Of a stretch of DNA of 64,000 bases, positions 49,883 to 62,492 are shown piece by piece. A program made the position numbers and the translations under genes. The stretch spans positions 11,260,729-11,324,728 of the forward strand of contig NC_056038.1 of NCBI RefSeq assembly GCF_004379255.2. Reading direction: 5' to 3'. How positions within the stretch are numbered: the stretch's first letter is position 1; each line of letters begins with the position of its first letter. The DNA comes from Salvia splendens. Lineage: Eukaryota; Streptophyta; Magnoliopsida; Lamiales; Lamiaceae. The notes below the pieces were generated by a model. It was not told the DNA's origin, searched no databases, and was given only the letters and a program-made list of their open reading frames with translations.

Positions 49883-50101
49883 AGGCAATAGATTGTTTAA
49901 CTTCTAGCTTGTGTTTTGTGTTTTATTTGATCTTTCTTTTTTTTATTCTTGTAGGTACTCATTTCGTTTTCTTGGGAGGTGATAGCCATCTACCACGTCT
50001 GGACTTGAAGACGAAGGAGTATATTTTCTAGGTGATATTTTTTCTAACTCTTAGGGTAGTATTTAGGTAGCTTAGTTTTCTTTCAAGCACACGTTTTATA
50101 G

Positions 50102-53100
50102 GACTTAACCCGAAGTTGTCGAGAGGTCTTGCTTTCGGTAATAGGAAATATTTCGGTACCAATTTTGTTTGGTAGACCATTTCTTGCTATGGGAGATGTG
50201 TTGCTTGGAGCAAAAGACAACTCTGTCACATTTAGAATTAATGGTGAGCAAGTGACCATTAATGTAGAGAAGGCAATGAAGCACCCTAGTGATGCAGAAG
50301 CGTGTTTTAGAGTTGATGTCCTCGATAAATGCATATTTGACAAGATGTGTTGCTCGGCAAGAATAGAAGGAAGTGTATATGACAAAGGGAGTTTGGAGAG
50401 AGACTTAGGTTCAACAATCAAAGTAAATTTTGATGAAATAGAAGATTCTCAAGTTGATCAACCAAGTCTCGAAAATGAATGTGTGGTGGATACTTTCGTG
50501 GCAGATGTAAAACCTTCAATCGAAGTACCACCAAAGCTAGAATTGAAGCCACTCCCAACAAATCTGAAATAGGTCTTTCTTGGTGATGATGAAACTTTAC
50601 CGGTTGTGGTATCGGCTGAGTTGAATAATATAGAGGAATCCAAATTAATAGAGCTACTGAAGTCGCACAAGCAAGCTCTAGGATGGTCTATAGCCGATAT
50701 CAAAGGAATTAGCCCCGCAATATGTATGCATAAAATTTTGATGGAAGATGGAGCTAAGCCGGTAAGAGAGAGACAAAGAAGGTTGAACCCACATATGCAA
50801 GAAGTGGTGGAAAAAGAAGTGAAGAAATTGTTGAAATTTGGGATGATCTATCCCATTTCGGATAGTGAGTGAGTTAGCCCGGTGCAATGTGTACCGAAGA
50901 AAGGAGGAATAACCGTGACAGTCAATGAAAAGAATGAAGTTTTAGCAACTCGATTGGTAAACTCATGGAGAGTTTGCATGGACTATAGAAGATTGAACAC
51001 GGCGACAAGAAAAGATCACTTTCCGTTGCCATTTCTAGATCAGTTGCTTGATAGGATTGCGGGTTATTCTCACTACTGCTTCTTAGATGGATACTCGGGG
51101 TATAATCAGATTGCAATTGCCCCGGAAGATCAAGAAAAGACGACATTCACATGTCCTATTGGTACTTATGCCTTCTGCCGGATGCCTTTTGGTTTATGCA
51201 ATGCACCGGCTACATTTCAACGTTGCATGATGGCAATATTTTCTGACATGAATGAAAACATCATGGAGATCTTTATGGATGATTTCTCCGTCTTTGGATC
51301 CTCATTTGACCTCTGTTTAGAAAATTTGAGACGGGTCTTGCAAAGATGCGAAGAATCTAACCTCGTGCTTAATTGGGAGAAGTGTCAATTCATGGTCAAA
51401 GAAGGCATAGTGTTGGGACACAAGGTGTCGGAGTTGGGATTGGAGATGGATAAGGCAAAGATTGATGTGATCTCGAAGTTACCTCCTCCAACGAATGTGA
51501 AGGGCATCCGTAGTTTCCTTGGTCATGCGGGATTCTACCGAAGATTTATAAAAGATTTTTCAAAGATTGCAAAGCCACTTTGCAACTTACTTGAGAAGGA
51601 TGTCAAGTTCGTCTTTGATGATAAATGCCTTGAGGCATTTGAATTGCTTAAGAAAAAGCTAGTCGAAGCTCCTATTATTATCACACCTGATTGGTCGAAA
51701 CCATTTGAGTTGATGTGTGATGCTTAGGACTATGCTGTGGGGGCCGTTTTAGGCCAAAGAAGAGACAAGGTCCTACATGCCATCTACTATGCTATCAAAG
51801 TACTCAATGATGCTCAATTGAACTACACCACGACGGAGAAGGAAATGTTAGCAGTTGTGTATGCTTTTGAGAAGTTTCGTGCATACTTACTTGGCACGAA
51901 GGTGGTAGTGTTCACGGACCATTCAACTATCAAGTATTTGATGAATAAGAAAGATGCAAAGCCTCGTTTGGTGAGATTGATCCTATTATTACAAGAATTT
52001 GATGTGGAAATTAAAGACAAAAATGGGACCGAGAATTAGGTAGCTGATCATCTTTCTAGGCTAGAGGGCTTGGAAGAGACGGAAGATGAGTAAAAGAAGA
52101 GGATCAACGAAAAATTTCCCGATGAGCAAGTGTTGCAAGTGAAAGCTCGGGAAACATATGTGCCGTGGTTTGCTAATTTGGCAAACTACCTTGTCACAGG
52201 CATTATACTAGAAGGGTTGTCTTCTAACCAAAAGAAGAAAATTTTGAGTGATACCCGCACGTATGTTTGGGAAGATCTGTTTCTCTTCCGTATTTGTAGT
52301 GATGGAGTCATTCGAAGGTGTGTGGGAGAGCATGAGCACCTTCAGATTTTGTCTGCATGCCATGATTCTGTGTATGGCGGCCACTTCGGAGCACGTCGAA
52401 CTGCATTTAAAGTGCTTCAGTCCGGATTCTTTTGGCCATCTATCTTCAAGGATGCAAAAGCCTATGTAGAGAGATGTGACAGTTGCCAAAGATCCGGCAA
52501 TATCTCGTGGAGAAATGAAATGCCAATGAATAACATTCACGAGATAGAACTCTTTGATGTTTGTGGAATAGACTTCATGGGACCGTTTCCCAAGTCTAAT
52601 GGGCAACAATACATTCTCGTAGCTGTCGATTATGTCTCTAAGTGGGTAGAGGCAGTGGCCTCGGCAACCAATGATGCAAAAGTGGTGTTGAAGTTTATCA
52701 AGAATCACATCTTTAACCTCTTTGGGACACCACAAGCTATTATCAGTGATGGAGGAACTCATTTTTGTAACAAGTTGTTTGAAAACCTCCTAGGAAAGTA
52801 TGTTGTCCAACACAAGGTTGCTACCCCTTATCATCCCCAAACAAGTGGTCAAGTTGAAGTCTCCAATCGAGAGAATAAGTGGGTGCTTGAGAAAGTTGTA
52901 AAACCGTCTCGAAAGGATTGGGCTCAAAAGTTAGATGATGCTTTGTGGGCATATCGAACGGCATATAAGACCCCGATTGGAACTTCGCCATACAAGTTGG
53001 TCTTTGGAAAAGCTTGTCATTTGCCGGTAGAGCTTGAGCATAAAGCTTACTGGGCTTTGCAAAAGCTAAATTTAGATTATGATGCTGCATCCGAGAAGAG

Positions 53101-53458
53101 AATGTTTGACATGAATGAAATGGATGAATTCAGGCTTTATGCATATGAGAGTGTTGATCTCTACAAGGAGCGTGCTAAGAGGATACATGATGCAACCATT
53201 AAGCCTCGTCAGTTTCATGAAGGACAACTGGTCCTTTTATACAATTCTCGGCTCAAACTGTTTCTGGGCAAGCTCAAGTCAAGATGGTGGGGTCCTTATG
53301 TGGTGCACAAGGTGTACCCCTACGGTGCTGTTGATATCCGAGATCAGAAAAATGACAATCTGTGGAATGTGAATGGCCAACGCTTGAAGACCTATGTTGG
53401 AGGTAAAAGTGGCTTGGAGGCAAGAGAAGTGGCTACACTAGTGGATCCAAAAGTGTAG
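50102..53458 (+). pseudogene. Athila pol: protease remnant, reverse transcriptase, RNase H, integrase
   Basis: One reading frame runs through the whole region and is broken by five stops (50570-50572, 50870-50872, 51725-51727, 52037-52039, 52091-52093) but no frameshift. In order: the protease C-terminal part (VPILFGRPFLAMGD), reverse transcriptase (MDYRRLNTATRKDHFPLPF; active-site FMDD at 51272-51283), RNase H ([20 protein letters not shown]), and integrase with an HHCC finger (ending CDSCQRSG), DDE residues in [18 protein letters not shown] and [12 protein letters not shown], and a C-terminal domain ending near 53458. Everything upstream of the protease tail, including gag, is absent. The stops look like separate point changes. 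Confidence 0.9.
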
Positions 53459-55142
53459 ATCAAGGATGAAGAAAGTCGAGCCAACGACTATAAACAAAGG
53501 CGCTAATTGGGAGGCAACCCAAGTTTTTATGTTTATTTTATTTTTGATTTCTTATGTTGGAGGTTTTGTTTGCTCAATTCTTTCCTCTAACATTTATTTT
53601 GAATTGAGTGTTTCTTTTTATAGGTTTTTGTTTCTTTTTGTAGGAGCAACATGGAGATAGGACTTATATTGGAGCCTATGAGAAAGCACACCCACAAAGG
53701 AATATACATCCACCCTCCCACCCGAATGCACTATGGACTTCATGTCAAGTTAGGGGGAGTTTTCTTACCCTTTACTTTTTATGTTCTTCTTTGCATGCAT
53801 TGAAGACAATGAAGCATTCAAGTTTGGGGGGGTTGTGAATGATTTTTTATGCATGATGCATGTTTTTTGGGTGTATTGTATGATAAAGATGTTTTAAATC
53901 TATGTATTTGAAGGGTGCATGCTTGATCTTCGGCTTTCTAGTTGGGAAATTTTGCTTGATTTTACTTGATCTTTAAAGCTTAGGATGGATGGAATTTGTG
54001 CATGAATTTATTTGAAAGAGTATTTTGTGATTACAACCGATTTCTTGAGTTGAGGAGAGTATGAAAATCACATGTCTTGTGGAAATTATCTTGGATCGAT
54101 TTGCTTCATTGAGTTGCGTGCTTGCATTCACATGTGTTAATGATATGGGAAGATAAGGCACTAGGATGAACTACATGGCCAAATGATCACATGCCTAGTC
54201 CAACAAATGATCCCCTAGAAGCCACTTTGAGCTTAATTCTCTTTTGTTTGTGTAAACACTTAGCCAATCATTTAGCTACTTAAATAAGCCTCATTTTAGC
54301 CTCATCAATAGACCTTGCTACTATTTGGGTGCTAAATACAAGTTTAGGCTTTGTTGGTTGAGTTTTGAGTGTTGGGTGGTGTTTTGCAAAAGGGTAGGCA
54401 TTTTTAGACTTGATTTGATGTATAGGTGTTGAGAATGAAGTTCTTAAAAAAAAAAGAAAAGACGACCTCCAAATTTGCAAAAGTCGAGGTGTTTTCGAAA
54501 AAAATAGAAAAACAGAAAAAGAAAATGAAGAAAATTTTTTTTGATGAAATAAAGATAGAGATTCTATTGTTGAGATGTAATCTTGTCTAGGATGATCTCA
54601 AGTTGGGGGAGTGAAAGTTTAGTTGTAATTTGTAAGCATTATTGTTTGATTCTTTGGAAGGAAGTTGTAGGAGGAAAGAATTTGGCACTCAAAGATGTAG
54701 CTTTTGAGCTCACTATCCATATTTATCCTACCTCATCCCTAGCCCTATTACAACCTTTAATTAAGACCTTGGACCTTATTGTTGATGTTTGTGGATGTTT
54801 TGTAAATAGCTAGGTAGAGTTAAAGAAGTTTGATTTGAAATCCGCGAGTCTATGTGATTAGTAATGCTTGACGAGTCAATGAGGACGGTTTGAGTTGTAT
54901 GATCTTATGCTTGGACTTACTTGACATGCACCTTGACTTGAAGTTCTAGGTTGATGAGTGATTGTTCTTGAGAGTGGGAGATCTTGATTGGAAATGTTGG
55001 GGGTTTAGATTTTATCATTCACGTCCCTACATGATTCGCTCTTATGAAAACTTTTGAAAAACTTTTGTGAGTTGAGCTTTAAAGTTTTGTGTTTTATGTG
55101 ATCTTGCTCGAGGACGAGCAAGCAAATAAGTTTGGGGGTATT
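53459..55142 (+). other. Athila 3' untranslated internal region with polypurine tract
   Basis: No env-like open frame is present. The sequence holds three G-runs of the type AGTTTGGGGG: near 53820, near 54601 (AAGTTGGGGGAG) and directly before the 3' LTR (AAGTTTGGGGGTATT, 55128-55142). The last is the expected plus-strand primer site. TTGCTCGAGGACGAGCAAG just upstream (about 55102-55120) is a short palindromic motif often seen at this place in plant Ty3-gypsy elements. Confidence 0.8.
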
Positions 55143-56577
55143 TGATGCGAATCAAATTGTACATTTTTATTCCCCTAACTTTACATGATTTATATAGTTT
55201 GATGCTTGCAAAAGTATGATTTTTGGTGTAGGAATGAAGCCCGGATGGTGAGAAAGTTGTGCAAAAATTCCCCAGACTGCCCAGAAAGCTCTCAAAAGGA
55301 GGCACCCGGTCGGGTGTATTTTTAAGCCTACTAATTCCACCCGGCCGGGTGCAATTTTTATTGCATGCGGAGTCCAGAGCATGCCACCCGACCGGGTGAG
55401 TTGTGCGCCAAAAATTCACCCGGTCGGGTGAGATTTTCAAGGCGCTAAGTGTCCAGAACGGGGAGAATTTCAATCATCCGGCCAGGTGAAATTTTAGTTT
55501 AAAAAGCCACCCGGCCGGGTAGAGCAGTTTCAACTGCAAATCGGCAGTTTTTTCTTCAGTTTTGGGAGAGAAAAAGGTGACGTTTTGGATGAGAGAGGGG
55601 GGAGACAATCTCGATTCGGGAGAGCATTTTTCATTCACAAGAATTGAGAATTCAATAGGAGTGATTGGTGATGTGACGAATTAGGAAAGAATACGGGATA
55701 AGAGATGTTTGACTTTGGAAGATTTGAAGAAATAAGTGCCGATTGGTGCTTGGGAGATTATTCAAACAATTCATCATCAATTTCTTCATGGTTTCTATGG
55801 TTTCAGATCTCTTACTCATTCTTCCTAGTTCAATAATGCTATGCTAAGAATTCTAGTGTTGCTCCAAACATGTAATCGGATAATTTGTTCATGCGATTTA
55901 TACTATGTTCTTCTTTTATCTTATGTTCATCTTTATCACAATTTTAGTGCTTGAATCTATTACTTTTGGTGCATCATTTGTAGTAGATCTTTATTCTTAT
56001 TCAAATGTCTCTTTAACTTTGAATAAGATGAATCTTTGTGGTAAAGAGTTGTCAATTAGAATTGTTCAAATGATAATTTGATAATGGATGTCATGTGTTA
56101 ATAGTATCTGATTTTTGAGTCTCGCGCATCCGTAGGATTCTTAGATTATTGAAGGTAGTTTATAGAATATGTGTTCAGCTATTCGTAAGCTATTGTATGT
56201 CAAGCATGTTTAGTGCTAGCATCACGAATTAAAGCTTAAGTCCCGTAATTCATAAGATAAAATTGAATATTAGTATAAGTCACCGTTTTATCCGTGTATG
56301 TTTGGAGTAACAATCTCATCTCTTGATTCATCTTGCTTATTTTATTTCTTTTAATTGTTTTTGCATGTTCTTGAAATCAAAAACTTCAAACCAAAGTATT
56401 CTTTAGTATGTGTTTTGTTTACTTTAGAATTAAATAATCTTTGCCCTCCCTATGGATCGACACTCGAAGTACTACATTCGACGCTGTATTCTTGCAATAT
56501 CGTTGTAATATTAGAGTTATTTTTATTAAACTTGTGTGATCTTACACTTGATATTTGAACTCGAAAATTACACATCA
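55143..56577 (+). repeat. Athila 3' LTR
   Basis: 1435 bp, the same length as the 5' LTR and without visible indels. The same six palindromes lie 6718 bp downstream of their 5' LTR positions (the first at 55303). About 20 scattered substitutions distinguish it from the 5' LTR. Confidence 0.93.
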
Positions 56578-57503
56578 ACAACATATATCAAATTAAAGAT
56601 AATTTCATAAGGATTTTAATGAGATCTCACTTGCATATGTTCCGATGTCAAAATTTGAAAAAATTTCGAAAATTTTCATAAATTTCGTTAACAGTTTTAT
56701 ATCAATAAACGACACATAATATGTCAATACAATGCTTCTACTATGTCAATATGAAATTGTATTGACATTGTCATGTCTTTGTGTTGATGTATTTCATATA
56801 CTGTATTGACATTGTGTTTCTAAACCCTAAATTTGATAGTTGCTATTATCTTTTTAATATTAAAAAATAAAAAATGAAATTACGCATAGTAAATTGTAGA
56901 TCACAAGATTTCTAAAATCCTATGATTTTAAATTAGTTATAGTTAGCAATTAAATGATGAGTTAGCAATTGATCACTCCACATATATATAATTATTATTA
57001 TAACTAAAATATTTAAAGATATAATTTTTAAATTTTATAATTTAAAATTTCAGTACGATTTTATTATTAATTTATAAAATAATAATTAGTGTATATTATT
57101 GTATGATTTATATTATATAATTATATTTTAATAATTTAATAAATTATTAATTACTATTATGTTAATAACAATTATATATAAATAATACTATAATAATACA
57201 GTTATAATTATGATAATTTTAATTATAATATTTATTATACTGAATTTAAGTATGATTTATAATTTAAATTATTTTTAAAACATTAATTAATATAATGATA
57301 ATAAAACTACACTATATTGCATTAAAACTGAGAAAAAGAATACCTAAGAAAAGTTAAGATTCAGAATCCTGGAAAGTTATACTAACTTTCCTTATTCCGG
57401 GATTCTGATTACTTTCTCAGTTTGATTAAAACCGAAACAAACACCAGAATTTAAAATTTAAGGAATCAAATTATTTTCCCATAGGCAACCAAACATGGCC
57501 TAA

Positions 57504-58061
57504 ATGATATGCCAATCAAAAAAGTCTTATTCAATACTATGAAACAAATAAATCCGAATATGGTTACAATACCAACCTTCTCAAGAAATGCTTCATAGCA
57601 ATAGAATGGCCAAGATGATGGGATTCTGCAGACACGATCTGTATAATTGTGTATCTAATTACTTTGTTACTAGTATTAAATAAGACAGCTGATGAGATGG
57701 CAGGATTAATAACAGATATAAAGTCATTCACCAAAGTCCAAAACTACGTGAACTCTAGTTTTCATCAAATGTAAGAGCAATGAAGTGGAGAATAAATGGA
57801 ACCCGAAGCATTTCCATCGAAAACAAATCATAATATTCGTGCAAAATAAACTCATGGAATGGACGTTAATACAATTAATGTAGCTATCAAAAAACAAAAT
57901 TGGAGCAGATCTGTAGTATCAATTTCGGCAAACAAAAAAAAGGTGAGATTGCCAACTCTTTAACACGAGCAACCCTGTTGTCAAAGATTGTAAAAATAGC
58001 TAGGAGCTTTGGAGCCGTACAACAGACTTACAGCCGCAGAAGATAATAGCAAAGAGTACTC
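57504..58061 (-). other. eIF3m 3' flank / 3' UTR
   Basis: Contains the sequence that recurs at 46066-46220. No gene was found. The eIF3m transcript presumably ends within the right half of this stretch. Confidence 0.55.
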
Positions 58062-60946
58062 TCAACGAATTGTCAGTCCCTGCACTGCCTGGGTGCCATC
58101 GTCAACGATCTTGTTTGCTTGAATGGTGCTCATTACATTAGCCATGTTTCCCTGCAAGAAATTAAAATATACTATGAGCGCAATAGGTCAGCTGTAGCAA
58201 CTTTTTTCGGGAGCTACAATCACAAAAAGATTTAGTAGATAGAATCGCAGAAACAGCTGTCATAAACATATATCCTATCCTTTATGACGTGCTAGAAGTA
58301 ATTGTTCAAGATTCAGTACCCTCCAAGCTGTAAGCTTCGATCGAAGGGATTGCCATTCGTGAAGTCCAAAAACACGCTTTGAGCAACGGCTGAAGTAAAA
58401 TAGAAGAACGGTTGGAATCATATATGGTTTACCATAAGGCAGCTCAAAGAGATATTAAACTGGAATCGAATCGTACTTTACAATAACTACTTGGTTAATT
58501 TGATCAATTCTGCAATCTAAAAGCTTAGCTGTAATTGCCTTGACAACCCACGGCTCAACTTCACTGTCCTCGATCTAGAAGAAAACAAACATCATATTAT
58601 CATAATACATCAGATGTAATTTGTTGAGTTGAAACAGCATCTTATACAAATATGATAAATAACATTACCTGGAGGGTTTCCTTGATTAAGGAGTAGGAAA
58701 TTTGATCAGATTCATTGGTACTGAGATCTACTAAGGATATTAATCTCATCTTAGAAACACAATCTTCATGCACAAGACCTGTTTTATGTCCCGCAAGTGG
58801 CAAGCCATTTTATAGATATACAACAGAGATTACAATCATTATCTCAAAGAATAAAAGAGTGGCAAACCATGGCTATTCAACAAATCTGAATTTGATGTTT
58901 GGAAATCCAGATATGCATTGAGCCTCTTAGTAAGAACGATATCCAGAAGTTGGTACACCGGCGCATATGTACTGTCTTTCTCCAGTTGAGCTATTGCAGG
59001 AATATCTAATAAGTCACCCTGGGACAGGAATATAGAAAAATCAATCCATGACGGAAAAAACCGATCACAACTTTCTGAAAGCAAGCTTCCAGAACACCAC
59101 ACAATCACAAGTCTAACCACTCACTTTTCCCCACTACCAAAAAGCAGAAAAGCGAAAAAGAATCAAGAACTAGTAGAGGCATTTTGAAGAAATAGGTCCT
59201 GAAATAATGCACAGAACTACATCTCCTAGTACTATTTAGCTAGCTAGGTTGAGTTTTCACCATGCACGGAGGAATCAAGTTCACAGTTTATGATTCAACA
59301 GAAATTTTGCAAATAAACTTCTATATGGCCCCTGTTGGAAACTTCAACAGTAATATAAAACCCTTACAAATACAAGAATATATAATGAATTAGATAAGTT
59401 AAATATTTTTAAAAACCAAGACCAAGGTGCTCTTCTCTGCTCAACTGAAAATAATTCAACGCATTACCTGAAACATGTCAGGTGACTTAACAAATTCAAC
59501 AACAGCACGAACAGCTTCTTCCTTAGCTTCAGCCAAAGCCAATGCATCAGCACCAGAAAAAGTTTCAAGATACTTGATGAGGTAGTCAAAAGACTCTTTT
59601 GTTGAGCTGAAAGTGCATAATCATGAAAGGAATTATAGAACTCAGCAACTAGTTTCTGTATCTTCAGCCTCATCACATCACATGCATAAACATATAGACA
59701 TGCTCACCTCTTGCTGTCCTTCAAAACATTTGCAACTGTGAGAAAGAGGTCTCTCTTATCCTTGGTTCCAAGATTCCATTCTGATAGGAAGTCATCCATC
59801 TTCTTAAAAGATGGTACAGCATGTTCAGTGACCTTCCCACTGATTGCTAAGTTGAGGGCCTTCATATAGACAAAGAACTGGCTATATGGGTTCTCCAATA
59901 GGTTGTAGAGGTTAAACAAGCTAAAAGAAAACAAAAGAGAAATGTCAGAATTTATGAAACTGAGTAGCCTCAAGGACTTAGGCTTTCAGTGTATTACATC
60001 TTCAACCGCAGACCAGGTTTGTCATTAGGCTGTTGAGTAACCTTTGTGGCTATAAGTTCTGCTATCTCATGCACTTGATCGAGACTCTCAGGCTTCTTTA
60101 CAAGGTGGCAAATAACAGTGTAAATGCATTCAAGGTCTGTGACAGAACAACAAAAAAATTCAGAAACCTGCCCAGCCAGCATCACCATACGTGTAACTTT
60201 TTGGATAGAGAATGCTGAGTTCACATATCATGTGAACCTTCTAGTAATCGAGTTAAAGCCAAAAATATGGGATGGCTGATTCCATATAAGATTTCAAACG
60301 AAAGTACATCAAATTGGTGAAACATATCTAAGTCAGTTGAACTCCTTTAAAGAGGAAAAGAAAGGAAATCTAAATATTGTGTCATCGTTTCCAGTTGCAA
60401 AATTATATAATTTCAAGCTCCCGAGTTACGTGATGAAAGATTTGAGATTACTTAAAACAACAAATTAAATACAGTGCTTACCTTTCTCAGAAGCCTTAGA
60501 GAAAATGATATCAGCAGAAGCAAGAATCAAAGAAGCCAAATCCAACCACCTCTCTTGTATTAAACATTCTTGCGCCTCCACCAACAATCTACTAACATGT
60601 CCCTCTGCTACCTATCATTATTAAAAAAAAGTACTTTAAAAAAATAATTGGCTACCTCATCTAGTCGTAGTAATTACAGCAACTCCCAAACAGTAAACGA
60701 AAAAATAAGCCTAAGGATTTAATCTCACTTGTTATGTCACAAATATTTTCAGCAAAGTTTCACAAAAATGGAATTTTTTACTGAAACTTCTCTACGAACA
60801 TATGAAAACCTCCATAAACTGTTTCGCGAGCGAATTAAGAGGCACGTAGTTACCTCTGGGCCAGCATCGGCCCACGACAGCTCGGCAACGAACCGCACGA
60901 CGGAGAGAGCGGGATCTTCTTCCGATGTGGGGACAATCGTCGTCAT
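58062..60946 (-). CDS. eIF3m: Translation initiation factor eIF3 subunit M (PCI domain)
   Basis: Subunit of the eIF3 complex in the cytosol, which assembles the 43S preinitiation complex. Ten coding exons on the minus strand: 60946-60854, 60611-60482, 60136-59998, 59920-59708, 59606-59468, 59018-58868, 58778-58669, 58574-58477, 58389-58320, 58151-58062; GT-AG, in frame, 1233 nt, 410 residues. It starts MTTIVPTSEEDPALSVVRF, the plant eIF3m start. Helical repeats (LFNLYNLLENPYSQFFVY) precede a C-terminal PCI domain, roughly residues 220-370, with QLEKDSTYAPVYQLLDI and ITAKLLDCRIDQINQVVIV. The C terminus ends AVQGLTIR. It is slightly shorter than Arabidopsis (about 440), mainly at the tail. No damage was seen. 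Confidence 0.95.
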
Positions 60947-62492
60947 TTTCCAAACCTACGAGTGAAAATTTAGAATTCTCTGCAGATTGTAATTAAGGGA
61001 TTGCTCAGCAGAGAACTCTGATTGTGTAGATAGAGAAGGGGATGTGATACTGAGAGGAAGGTAAAACCCTAATTTGAATTGAGGATGATAATGTATTTTT
61101 GGCAGTGAATTAGGGGTAGATATGTAATTGCAACACTTCGATGTAATTCGATTTGAAAATTAAGGAATGAGTAAAAAAACGTAATTTTGGATCAGATTTA
61201 GATTTAGGCAAATTCGATTTGAAAAATTGAACTTTAAAAAAAAAATCTGATCCGAACTGAATTATCCGCAAGTTCAAATTTAAAAATTAAAAATTAAAAA
61301 ACCAAATTATGAAATCCGATCCAAACTAAAAAAATCTAAAATTCATTTCTTCTTGGCCTAAAATAAAGTTTTAACTAACCATATATAGATTTATAAACTT
61401 TCTAATAATTTTATTCAGAAAAAATACTGTTAAAGTTAAATATAAAATCATACTCCCTCCCTCCTGAAAAGTATAAACTATTTCATTTTTAGTCTGTCCC
61501 TAAAAGGTATGAACTTCCTAATTTTTGAAACTCTTTAATGAGGTGAGACATATTCTCCACTAAGAATACTTTAAAAAAAATTTCTTTCTATTTTCTCTTA
61601 CTTTTTCAACTATGAATTAAAACTCGTGCCGAACCACATATTCATACTCTTTGGTGATGGAGTTAGTATTTAGTAACATTTAACATACACCATTTGATTA
61701 GTAATGCATGAAAATTTAAATGCTAAAAAATAAATGAATGATAGGAATGCCTACTAAAGTTACAATAAATTTCAAATTTCATATTTTTCAATTTATAATA
61801 TTTCTGATCCGTACCAATCTGAAATTTGTCTAAACTATAATCGATTTGATCCGAAATCCGAAAATTATGATCCAAAATTTAAAGGATATATGCGTGCTTA
61901 AATTATTCAAAGTGTTATGATTATATGAAAGTATATATTTTGTTGATTGATGAAACAAAATGATAAAAATAATAAGCTAGCTATAAATTAATGTGCTATA
62001 TTTGTGATAAGTATTGTTTGAGTTGACATGAGTATATTATTATTGAAAATATACTTTCATTAATATGAATGTTTCTAGTTGTATGAACCGATGGATTATT
62101 TGGGAAAAATTATATGTCTTTCTCTATAGGAAGTTATATCCAAGATGTCATATTTTTTTTTAAAAAGTATACTCTAACATAAATATAAAAATTATATTTT
62201 CTCTCTTCATTTAACACATAAAATAAAACATTCTTTAATCTAGTGTCAAGACATTTTTATTTGATCGAAGGGTACTCCACATGAAATTGTATAAATTAGT
62301 AGTATGAGATAAAATGTGGGTGGATTTTATAAATTGATAAATGTGGTAATGATATGAATTGAAGTTTTAGGGATTGGATTTTGTAATGTGATTAGCCAGA
62401 GTAGAAGGAGAAAATCAGATCCGTTGGGGAGTCTACAACTAGAATAACGAAAATGTATCCACTTTGTTAATTGTTCCATCTATGGGTTAAGT
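60947..62492. other. Intergenic, AT-rich
   Basis: Contains the eIF3m promoter and 5' UTR near 60947-61080, otherwise very AT-rich sequence with one Stowaway-like MITE. No gene was recognised. Confidence 0.6.
61451..61668. mobile_element. Degenerate Stowaway-like MITE
   Basis: Starts CTCCCTCCCTCCTGAAAAGT after TA (61451-61452) and ends near GGTGATGGAGTTAG followed by TA (61667-61668). The ends match only partly, indicating age. Confidence 0.55.

Larger units (their letters stand above)
48425..56577 (+). mobile_element. Athila-type Ty3-gypsy LTR retrotransposon, gag-deleted
   Basis: 8153-bp element bounded by TG..CA LTRs of equal length and by the perfect 5-bp target duplication ACAAC (48420-48424 and 56578-56582). 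The primer site TGGCGCCGTTGCCGGGGA (49865-49882) is the type used by Athila elements. The pol domain order and motifs fit the Athila lineage. Only about 220 bp separate the primer site from the end of protease, so gag and most of protease are gone. The pol frame has five stop codons, and no env-like frame was found downstream. By eye the two LTRs differ at about 20 of 1435 positions, indicating a young insertion. It could move only with help from other elements. Confidence 0.95.
47556..57503. mobile_element. Tourist/Harbinger-like element split by the Athila insertion
   Basis: The ends GGCCATATTTGGTTG (47559) and CAACCAAACATGGCC (57486-57500) form a 15-bp inverted repeat with one mismatch, flanked by TAA (47556-47558 and 57501-57503). 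Without the Athila element and its target duplication the host element would be about 1.8 kb, very AT-rich and non-coding. It also carries a Stowaway at 47900-48151. It contains no transposase. The distant ends are joined only by this inverted repeat and the shared TAA. Confidence 0.75.

Noticed and set aside
50083..53090. Several minus-strand frames of 70-184 codons within Athila
   Set aside because: They are antisense shadows of the retrotransposon pol frame.
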